Position numbers and translations under genes: made by a program
Part shown: positions 52,956 to 60,600 of the stretch, in pieces
Numbering within the stretch: the stretch's first letter is position 1
Layout of the letters: the number at the start of each line of letters is the position of its first letter
Origin: an uncultured bacterium
GTDB taxonomy: Bacteria; Elusimicrobiota; Elusimicrobia; Elusimicrobiales; Elusimicrobiaceae
Direction: 5' to 3'
NCBI GenBank assembly: GCA_949291545.1
Contig: CASEWB010000007.1
Span: 124,001 to 188,000, forward strand
DNA length: 64,000 bases
Notes under the pieces: model-generated
Database searches by the model: none
What the model saw: the letters and a program-made list of their open reading frames with translations, nothing else
What the model was told of the DNA's origin: nothing

Positions 52956-53453
52956 TTATAAAATCCGGCAATCCGGTTTGCCTTTCTTTTTCATTAGTTC
53001 GCGATACAGCCGGTAGACCGGTTTGCCCAGTTTGGGGTGCACATATTCGGGTAGGATATACGAAAGCGGCTTTAGCACAAATTCCCGCTCGTGCAGGCGC
53101 GGGTGCGGAATAAAAAGAGGGTATTGGTCGTCGTCTTCAAACAGGACTTGGTCGTCATAAAACAAAATATCCAAATCAATCACGCGCGGTCCGTTTCTAA
53201 ACGTAGGCGTGCGGCCCAGGCGGGTTTCCAGTGCTTTTAATTTTTTTAAAAGCGGCATGGGTTCGTACGGCGTGCTTAAAATGAGTACCGTGTTTACAAA
53301 ATCCGGCTGGGCGGAAAAACCCTCCGGTTTGGAAACAATGTATGGCGCCACTTCTTTTACGGTGCCTAAGTCCGACAGGGCGGCAATGGCGCGGTCTATA
53401 TTTTCTTTTTCGGGGGATATATTGCTCCCCAGGGCAAGCACGGCTTGGGGCAT
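52956..53453 (-). CDS. folK: 7,8-dihydro-6-hydroxymethylpterin pyrophosphokinase
   Basis: 165 residues. It transfers pyrophosphate from ATP to hydroxymethyl-dihydropterin. Signature ALGSNISPEKENIDRAI, then RNGPRVIDLDILFYDD (metal-binding Asp pair) and IPHPRLHEREFVLKPL. Last gene of a minus-strand cluster; it overlaps the preceding PTPS gene by one base. Confidence 0.94.
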   Translation of the reverse strand: MPQAVLALGSNISPEKENIDRAIAALSDLGTVKEVAPYIVSKPEGFSAQPDFVNTVLILSTPYEPMPLLKKLKALETRLGRTPTFRNGPRVIDLDILFYDDQVLFEDDDQYPLFIPHPRLHEREFVLKPLSYILPEYVHPKLGKPVYRLYRELMKKKGKPDCRIL

Positions 53454-53803
53454 TATTCTTCTCCGCGGTATTCTATCCAGCGGTCGGGTTCTTCGGCCAC
53501 TTTTACGGCATACAAGTACGGCAAGCGCTCTTTAATGCGTTGGTACATCCATACGCACAGCGCTTCGGTGGTCGGCTGAGGCAGGAAAGAACCTAAATCG
53601 CTTCCTTCCAGGCGGGTTTCCAGCTCTTGCTTAAAAGTATCGGCCAGTTGGCGGAAATCAATCAAATAGCCTTCGGCATTGATGGGCCCGTGGAAGGTGA
53701 CTTCATAGTGAAAGGTATGTTCGTGCACGGCTTCGCTTAAGGTGCCGTCGTGTCCGTGGCGTGCGGTAAAACTGCCGCATTGCGTTAAATAAACTTGGGT
53801 CAT
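53453..53803 (-). CDS. PTPS-family protein, probable PTPS-III (FolB bypass)
   Basis: 116 residues of the 6-pyruvoyltetrahydropterin synthase/QueD fold. Zinc ligands are present: His16 and the His27-x-His29 pair (SEAVHEHTFHYEV), plus FHGPINAEGYLIDF. The catalytic Cys, four residues before the HxH pair in QueD (CHNLHGH), is Ser here, followed by Glu24. PTPS-III enzymes, known from Plasmodium and some bacteria, have Glu for Cys and cleave dihydroneopterin triphosphate product directly to hydroxymethylpterin, replacing dihydroneopterin aldolase. The gene sits between folP and folK and no folB is present, which supports that role. Exact catalysis is inferred. Confidence 0.75.
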   Translation of the reverse strand: MTQVYLTQCGSFTARHGHDGTLSEAVHEHTFHYEVTFHGPINAEGYLIDFRQLADTFKQELETRLEGSDLGSFLPQPTTEALCVWMYQRIKERLPYLYAVKVAEEPDRWIEYRGEE

Positions 53804-54597
53804 TGGGCGGCCTCCAGTTCTTGGTAGAAATCCATTATTTTGCGGGTTTCTTTTACGTCGTGTACGCGTAAAATGTCCGCCCCGTTTTGCAGGGCCACTA
53901 GATGGGCGGCCAACGTTTGCGCTTTGCGTTTGGGGGGCAGCTCGCGCTTTTGCGCCAAAAAACTTTTGCGCGAAAGCCCCGCCAGCAGGCGTACACCCAA
54001 ATCTGTAAAGAAAGAAAGATGTTTTAACAATTCATAATTTTGTTCGCGTGTTTTGGCAAAGCCAAAACCAACGTCTATAATCACGTTTTCTTTCGGTACG
54101 CCGCAGGAAACGGCTTCGTCTATTTTGCGGGCCAAAAAGTCTTTTACTTCCTGCAGTAAATTGTCGTAATGGGTCAGTTCCTGCATCGTTTGCGGGGTGC
54201 CGCGCGAATGGGTAATGACGATTTGCGCCTTAAAATCCCGCACGAGGCGGAACATTTCCGGGTCCGGCGTGCCGCTTACGTCGTTGATAATAGCTGCGCC
54301 CGCTTTCAACCCTTCCTGCGCCACCGGAATTTTAACGGTGTCGAGCGACACGGGAACTTGCGGCCATTTTTGGCGTACCGCCTGGATAAGCGGCAGTACG
54401 CGGGCCGTTTCTTCTTCCGCCGGTACCGGGGTTGCGTGGGGGCGGGTGGACTCGCCGCCAATGTCAAAAATATCTACACCGCCGGCCGCGTACTCCTGGC
54501 ATTTGGCTAGGAGGGCCGGCAGATTGTTTTGCGGGTTCCCGTCGTAGAAAGAATCCGGCGTGGCATTTATAATACCCATTAAAAGCGGTTTTGACAT
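53800..54597 (-). CDS. folP: Dihydropteroate synthase
   Basis: 265 residues, TIM barrel. MGIINATPDSFYDG at the N-terminus, FDIGGESTRPHATPV (pterin/PABA loop), SLDTVKIPVAQEGL, INDVSGT and VIDVGFGFAKT are all family signatures. It joins hydroxymethylpterin pyrophosphate to p-aminobenzoate, the product step of FolK. The next gene overlaps by four bases. Confidence 0.95.
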   Translation of the reverse strand: MSKPLLMGIINATPDSFYDGNPQNNLPALLAKCQEYAAGGVDIFDIGGESTRPHATPVPAEEETARVLPLIQAVRQKWPQVPVSLDTVKIPVAQEGLKAGAAIINDVSGTPDPEMFRLVRDFKAQIVITHSRGTPQTMQELTHYDNLLQEVKDFLARKIDEAVSCGVPKENVIIDVGFGFAKTREQNYELLKHLSFFTDLGVRLLAGLSRKSFLAQKRELPPKRKAQTLAAHLVALQNGADILRVHDVKETRKIMDFYQELEAAQ

Positions 54598-54618
54598 AGC
54601 GGTTCGTGCCCCGGGAGT

Positions 54619-55239
54619 TTATTTAATCATTTCCAAAAATTCGTTGCGCACTTCCATCTTTTTAAATGCTCCGCGGATAGCGCTGGTAACCATCACGGCG
54701 TTGTGTTTTTCAATTCCGCGTGAGCTGATGCACATATGTTTGGCTTTGCATACCACCATCACGCCGTGGGGCTGGAGCGTTTCCATTAAACTGTCGGCAA
54801 TTTGGGCCACCAGCTTTTCCTGGATTTGCAAACGGCGGGCGAATACTTCCACCAAGCGCGCCAGTTTGGAAATGCCCAGCACGCGCCCTTTGGGCAGGTA
54901 GCCGATGCTAATGGTGCCAAAGAACGGCTGGAGGTGGTGCTCACAGGTGGAATAGAACTCGATGTCTTTTAAAACAACCATTTCTTCACAGGAACCTTCG
55001 GTGAAGGTTTTTAAAACGTCCTGCGGTTTCATTTGGTATCCGCCAAAGAGCTTTTTCCAGCTGCGCACAATGCGGGAGGGTGTTTCCAGCAGGCCCTCGC
55101 GGGACGGATCGTCCCCGATATAAGCCAGAATTTCGCGCAGATTATTTAAAATTTTTTCTTCGCTTAGCGTATGTTTGCCAGCTTGTGCATTTGCAGGCTT
55201 AGCCGTGCGGAGGGGTGATTTTTTAGCAGTTTTACGCAT
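54619..55239 (-). CDS. folE: GTP cyclohydrolase I
   Basis: 206 residues. It converts GTP to 7,8-dihydroneopterin triphosphate, the shared precursor of folate and queuosine. Zinc Cys/His are in FYSTCEHHLQPFFGTISIGYLP near residue 110 and CKAKHMCISSRGIEKH. The start overlaps queE by 76 bases, with AGGAGAATATTG upstream; the first about 20 residues are basic and Ala-rich and could be dispensable. Its place between que and fol genes fits supply of both pathways. Confidence 0.94.
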   Translation of the reverse strand: MRKTAKKSPLRTAKPANAQAGKHTLSEEKILNNLREILAYIGDDPSREGLLETPSRIVRSWKKLFGGYQMKPQDVLKTFTEGSCEEMVVLKDIEFYSTCEHHLQPFFGTISIGYLPKGRVLGISKLARLVEVFARRLQIQEKLVAQIADSLMETLQPHGVMVVCKAKHMCISSRGIEKHNAVMVTSAIRGAFKKMEVRNEFLEMIK

Positions 55240-55757
55240 AGGTCAATATTCTCCTGTTTGTTGCTTTCGGGTTGCAGGTAAATTTGCGTTTTGGCGTTTT
55301 CGTACGCATAATATTTTTGCAAATCTTCCAAATCGGTTTCTTGCCCGACGACGATTTTTATCACGTCGGCTTTTTTTAGCATTTGCGCGCTGACGTATCT
55401 TTTGGGGGAAACGCACACAAAATCCGCGCGGCTGACGTCGGTATCTTTTGCACCGTTTGTTTCCAGGTGCACTTGATAGCCGGCATTTTTAAAAACGGCA
55501 ATAAGGGCGGGCAAATCCTGCTCGGTGGGTTCGCCGCCGGTGATAATGACCGCTTTGGCCGGCCAGGCCGAAAGCGCTTTGAGCAATTCGGCGGCAGACA
55601 TTGTTTGGCCTTCACGGGCGGCGTATTTTGTGTCACAGAAAGGGCAATTCATAGAACACCCGGCCAAACGCACAAACACCGCCGGCATACCGGTGTGGCG
55701 GCCTTCGCCCTGGATAGAATAGAAAATTTCGTTAACCTTCCACGATGGCTGCGGCAT
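55164..55757 (-). CDS. queE: 7-carboxy-7-deazaguanine synthase
   Basis: 197 residues, a radical-SAM enzyme of queuosine synthesis that contracts the carboxytetrahydropterin ring. FYSIQGEGRHTGMPAVFVRLAGCSMNCPFCDTKYA carries the Cys-x3-Cys-x2-Cys cluster motif, and VIITGGEPTEQ the SAM-binding GGE. It overlaps queD upstream by 26 bases and folE downstream by 76. Confidence 0.94.
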   Translation of the reverse strand: MPQPSWKVNEIFYSIQGEGRHTGMPAVFVRLAGCSMNCPFCDTKYAAREGQTMSAAELLKALSAWPAKAVIITGGEPTEQDLPALIAVFKNAGYQVHLETNGAKDTDVSRADFVCVSPKRYVSAQMLKKADVIKIVVGQETDLEDLQKYYAYENAKTQIYLQPESNKQENIDLCVKLLKNHPSARLSLQMHKLANIR

Positions 55758-56076
55758 TGTCGCTCTCCCAAATTTCCAGTGTTTTTAGGGCAAGCCCCTG
55801 TTCTTTTAGCGCCCGGCCCGTTTTTTGGAACAGAAACTGGGCCAAATTTTCAGCGGTGGGGTTTTCCACCTGGTCGTTTAAAAATTGATGGTCGGGCAGT
55901 TGCTCGTCCAGTAATTTTTTGATTACTTTAAAATCGCATACCATACCGTCTGGGCGCACCGGGCCTTCTATTATAAAAACCGCTTTCCAGGTGTGTCCGT
56001 GCAGGTTGTGGCAGGGGCCGTCGTAATGCGGCAAGCGGTGTGCGGAACTAAAAGAGCGAATCAGTTTAATAAGCAT
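55732..56076 (-). CDS. queD: 6-carboxytetrahydropterin synthase
   Basis: 114 residues with the full PTPS active site: His13 in FSSAHRLPHYDG, catalytic Cys22 and zinc His26/His28 in CHNLHGHTW, and PTAENLAQFLF. It makes carboxytetrahydropterin from dihydroneopterin triphosphate for queuosine. It serves as the in-window comparison for the Cys-less homologue at 53453-53803. Confidence 0.93.
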   Translation of the reverse strand: MLIKLIRSFSSAHRLPHYDGPCHNLHGHTWKAVFIIEGPVRPDGMVCDFKVIKKLLDEQLPDHQFLNDQVENPTAENLAQFLFQKTGRALKEQGLALKTLEIWESDNAAAIVEG

Positions 56077-56817
56077 TTATTTTACCTCTGGGAGTGTGTT
56101 AAAAATTTGCTGCATATAGATAATGCACAAAATAAGCTGGGCAAACGTAAAAAGCGGAATAGGGTACCATAAGCGGATATACCACAGCGCCGTCAGCGGG
56201 CCCAGCATAAAAAAGGCCCACTTAAACACGGCCCCGCGCGGAACGGCCGAGCGGAAAAGCAATTTAAAAAATAATCCGGCCGCCGCCGCCAGGCAGAAGC
56301 CGAAAGCCAGCATAAAGGGAATAACCATTAAAGCCGTTAAAAAGGCTACCGCCGCCAAGGCGGTGGAAAAGGCTTCCTGCTGTTTTTGCAGGTTTTCCTG
56401 TGAGGTGACGAACGAAAAAGTTTCCGGCAATTGTTGCGTTTGTACGCCGCCGCTGCCGGCCATATAGAGCTTGTTGCCGCTTACCAACAATAGGGTGTTG
56501 GTGCGCAATAGTTCGTCGGCGGACGGGGGTGTTTTTAAAGAAGCGTCAAAGGTAATTTTAAAATCGCTTTGCGGTATGGATACGGATACGGGCGTTTGCG
56601 GTTGGACGAGCACGCCCTTTTCAAACGTAACTTGCGGGAAATTTTTTAAAAGAACCGGCAGGTTGTTTTGAATGTACCCACTTGTGAAAAAATAAAACAC
56701 AATGGCCGATAGAAAAAACAAATACACGCCAAATCCAACCATAAACCGGCGCGAGGCAAATGTCAGCAAATGGTAAACACGGAAAGAAAAAATTGTTTTT
56801 AGATGGGTCCAAATCAT
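56077..56817 (-). CDS. Membrane protein of unknown function (DUF1189-like)
   Basis: 246 residues. One N-terminal helix (FMVGFGVYLFFLSAIVFYFF), a soluble domain of about 110 residues containing LVSGNKLYMAGSGGVQTQQL, then about four C-terminal helices. The layout resembles DUF1189 membrane proteins; the match is not certain. The stop lies directly before the queD start codon, so it probably heads the que-fol operon. TATAAT ends six bases before ATG with no Shine-Dalgarno, indicating a leaderless start for this whole cluster. Confidence 0.7.
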   Translation of the reverse strand: MIWTHLKTIFSFRVYHLLTFASRRFMVGFGVYLFFLSAIVFYFFTSGYIQNNLPVLLKNFPQVTFEKGVLVQPQTPVSVSIPQSDFKITFDASLKTPPSADELLRTNTLLLVSGNKLYMAGSGGVQTQQLPETFSFVTSQENLQKQQEAFSTALAAVAFLTALMVIPFMLAFGFCLAAAAGLFFKLLFRSAVPRGAVFKWAFFMLGPLTALWYIRLWYPIPLFTFAQLILCIIYMQQIFNTLPEVK

Positions 56818-56829
56818 ATATTCATTATA
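56818..56829 (-). promoter_or_regulatory. Leaderless promoter of membrane protein-que-fol cluster
   Basis: Minus strand TGG-TATAAT (56824-56829), six bases GAATAT, ATG. Confidence 0.6.
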
Positions 56830-56858
56830 CCAATTTGGGCCGTGCTACGCGGGCGGCC

Positions 56859-57446
56859 TTAATGGGCGGCGGAGGTTTTGTCTTGGCAGGTAAGTTCTGT
56901 GCCCAAAAAGAAAATTTGATTTTTCTTAAACACGCAAGAAAGTTTTTCGGAGCGGGGGGAGCCGTCCGGCGCGGGCGCAAGCGGCCGCAAACAGGCAATA
57001 CGCGTGCAGGAATAGGTTTCCCCGCATTGGGGAAACGACGAAGAAGGAAAATTAGCAATAAACCAGGAAAAGTCCAAATTGTAGTTCAGCGCTGTTAAAA
57101 AATTGTCACAAGTCAGTTCGTCGGTAAAGGTGCAGCGGGGTTCGGCGGAGGAACTTTCGATGGTGATGGTTTGCTCCAGCAGGGTATAGCGTTCCGCGGC
57201 AATGGGGTCCCCTTGCACCATATACACGTCGTAGCAGGAATAGCCGGGCTTTTGGGCTTTGGTGCAAGTAAAACGTTTTAAAATATCGTGCCCCGGGCAG
57301 GTGTCTTCCACCAGGGCCGGGTCTGTGGACAAATATTGGGGCGTTTGGCGTACCGTTTGGGGTTTGTAGGCTGCGTCCGCCGCGTGCAAAGCGGCCAGCG
57401 CGCCAGCCAAAAGAACCACCGCCAACGGCAAGTAAATTTGTTTCAT
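56859..57446 (-). CDS. Exported Cys-rich protein, unknown function
   Basis: 195 residues. Signal peptide QIYLPLAVVLLAGALAALHAADA, then a chain with Cys spread through it (EDTCPGHD, FTCTKAQKPGYSCYD, PRCTFTDELTCDNF, PQCGETYSCTRIACLRP, LSCVFKK, LTCQDK). This suggests a periplasmic or surface protein with several disulfides. No family recognised. Start chosen after AGAGGAACAGCTA, with TTTGCTACGAT upstream. Confidence 0.75.
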   Translation of the reverse strand: MKQIYLPLAVVLLAGALAALHAADAAYKPQTVRQTPQYLSTDPALVEDTCPGHDILKRFTCTKAQKPGYSCYDVYMVQGDPIAAERYTLLEQTITIESSSAEPRCTFTDELTCDNFLTALNYNLDFSWFIANFPSSSFPQCGETYSCTRIACLRPLAPAPDGSPRSEKLSCVFKKNQIFFLGTELTCQDKTSAAH

Positions 57447-57635
57447 TAGCTGTTCCTCTGTTTTTTTATCGTAGCAAATTTTTGGGGCTTTGCTGCCTTT
57501 TTTGCGCTTTAAAAAAAAGTTAGACGGCTTTTCCGTACGCACGCGGTCGTGCGCGCGTACATTGTATGTTGCAACAGCGAGAGGAATTTATTAAGATATA
57601 TCCGTGCTGTTCTATTTTACGTCAACAGAGGGCTT

Positions 57636-60600
57636 ATGTCCAATAACATTTTTTCGTTTTTTTCCAAAAAAGATTCTCCCGCTCCGCAGGTAATCAAAAC
57701 CCTTACGCCGGAAATGCTGGCTTTTTTGCAGCAATTTCCTACGGCTTTGTTACTGTTGGACGCTACCGGAAAAATTCTTTTTGCCAACGCCAGTGCGGCC
57801 GCCGTGCTGCATACGGAAGTTTCCTCTTTGACGGGAACGCATGTGGACCGCTTGGGCCTTACTATGCCCCAGGTGCGTGCCATGGCGGACGATCAGGCTG
57901 CCCGCAAAACCGTAATTCAGTTAGTTAACCGCAACGCAGACGAAGTATACGTCAGCGCCGGGGCGGGGGCATTGGCGTCCACCCCGTTTATTATGCTTAC
58001 GCTGGAGCCGGTGCCGTTGTTTAAGCAAATGAATGCCGAAAAAACTTTTTTGCGGTCTGTGTTTGACGGCTATCCCGTACCGGTGACGGTGCAGAATTTA
58101 GCCGGCATTTGTACCCTGTGGAACACCCAGGCCGAGCAGATGTTTGGCTTTAAATCGGCCGATACACAAGGCAAAAGCGTATACGAATTTTTGCCCAAAG
58201 AAATTGTCCCGTCCGTCCAACGCTTGGACGGGGACGTGCGCGCCAAACAGCATGCACGGGAAAATGTCCTTTTATCCTATAAAGACGCCAAAGGCGAAGA
58301 ACGCACGCTTAACGTTACCAAAGTGCTTACTCCTAACGAAAATGGCAAAGGTCAAGCTATTTTAACGGTGTATGTAGATGTGACGGCCCGCCAGCAATAC
58401 GAGCAGGATTTATTGCAAAACCGCACTTTGCTGCGTGCAGTGTTGGATAACGTGCCGCTGGGGTTGTATACGCGCGATTGCGATAATAAAATGACGTTTT
58501 TTAACCGGCAAAGTATGGCGGTGCTGGGGGAAACCGATGTGAAATGCGTCAATACGCCGCACCCCCACCAAGATCCCAATATTGTGGAACAAAACCGCCT
58601 GCGCGAAGAACAGGTTTTAAAAGAAGGGAAAATCAAAGATTATCCCGAAGAAGTGTATACGGACCACAACGGAAACGAGAAAATTTTGCATTTAATCAAA
58701 GTCCCGCTGATGGACGCCGGGCCCAAACCGTTGGTCTTGTCTATTGTGGAAGACATCACCAGCCGCCGCATGCAGGAAAAAGAAATAGCCCGGGCCAACA
58801 GCTTTTTAACAGCTATTGTACAGAATGCGCCAATTGGGCTGTATGCCCGCGCGGCGGACGGGCGCATGTTGCTGCGCAATAAACAATGCGAGGAAATCTT
58901 TGGCGAAGTGTCCGACGAAGCCTTTGACTCTACCGGTGCGCTCCCGCACGAAACGCCGGAACAAGTGCACGATTATATCATGCGCGAACGCTCCCTGTTG
59001 GAAAGTGGCCAAACGCTGGATATTCCGGTAGAAGAATACATTACCGGCGGCGGGCAAAAGAAACTGCTGCATATGGTCAAGGTGCCGGTGCGTGGGGAAA
59101 ACGGCGAACCGCAGTTTGTGGTGACGTTGGTGGAAGATATTACCGAGAAAAAAGCCCAGGAACGCGCCCTAATTGAAACCAAAAATTTCCTGCAGACGCT
59201 GCTTGACCAGGTGCCGGTGGCCATTTATGCCCGCGGGCAAGATGATAAATTGTCGTTTGTCAACCGCCGCGCGCACGAGCTGTTCCCGGACGAACGGGAA
59301 TACCAAGCCAAAGACGATTTCTACGGCCAGCGCGAAAAGGCCATCTTCCGCGACGGGAAAATGGTGGAATTCCCGGAAGAATGGTACACCACCTTGCGGG
59401 GGGAGAAAATCCTGCTCCACTTAATTAAAGCCCCTGTTTTTGATAAGGAAGGCAAACCTTTTATGGTGTTGACGGTGGCCGAGGATATTACCCAAAAGAA
59501 AGTCCAGGAAAAAGCCATTATCGATGCGAAAAACTTCCTCCAAACGGTTATCAATAACTTGCCGGTTTCGCTTTCGGTAAAAGATTACGACGGCAAATAT
59601 ATCTTGTGGAATAAAAAGAGCGAAGAAGTCTTTGGCGTAATGGCGGATTCTGTCATTGGGCGGACTTCTTACCGGGCGGATATCAATAAGGACCAGGCGG
59701 AATTCCTGCGTGAATCGGACCTGCGTGTTTTTGAAAGCAAAAAAGAGCAGGATATCCCGCAGGAGCTTATTTCTACCGCCGGCGAAGGCGTTAAAATTAT
59801 GCATACGGTTAAAACGCCTGTGTTTAATGAAGACGGCACCCCCAACTGCTTGTTGATGGTGTCGGAAGATATTACCGCCAAAACAAAGATGGAAAAGCAA
59901 ATCCGCGAAGCGAGCGACAAAAACACCCTGCTGGTGGAAAACGCCCGTGAAGGGATTGTGATCTTTGAAGACGAAAAAGTTATCTATGCCAACCGCGCTT
60001 TGTGCCAAATTTTAGGGTATGAAGATGTGAAAGAAGTAAAAGGAAAGACCTTGTCCGACCTGGCGGCGGAAGACCACCGTATGTTCTTGAAAGATAAATA
60101 TGATGCCGTGCTGTCCGGTGCCGATGACGCTTCCAGCGCGATAGATGTGCGCTTCTTAAAGAAAAACGGACAAGAAGTGGAAACGGAATTTGCCGCTGTG
60201 GCGTCGCGTTATTTGGGGCGGCGCATAGTGCTGTGCTTCGTGCGGGACGTAACGGTTTCCAACCGTATGCTGCGCGACGTAAAAACCGAACGCGAGTGTT
60301 TCCGCGCCGCGTTTGAAAAAAGCGTTACGCCGGCGTTTATTATGACGCATAAAGGCTATATCAGCGTGATGAACGAAGCCTGCCGGGCGATGTTCCACTT
60401 TACCGAAGCGGATAAAAACTTCTACCGCAATGTGTATATGAAGCCCGCCGTATCGCTGGCGGCCCGCCGGCAGCTGAAAGCGGGTAACCCGGCGCATATG
60501 GAGTATGTGTTTGATTTTGACCGCGCCGCCAGAATGTTCCCCGGCCGCATTGAAGGAAGCGGCAAAATACCGCTTTCCGTCAGTTTTGTGCCGATTAACA

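Noticed and set aside
54619..55757. Overlap of folE with queE as a sign of frameshift
   Set aside because: Both proteins are complete with all motifs; only the variable folE N-terminus overlaps.
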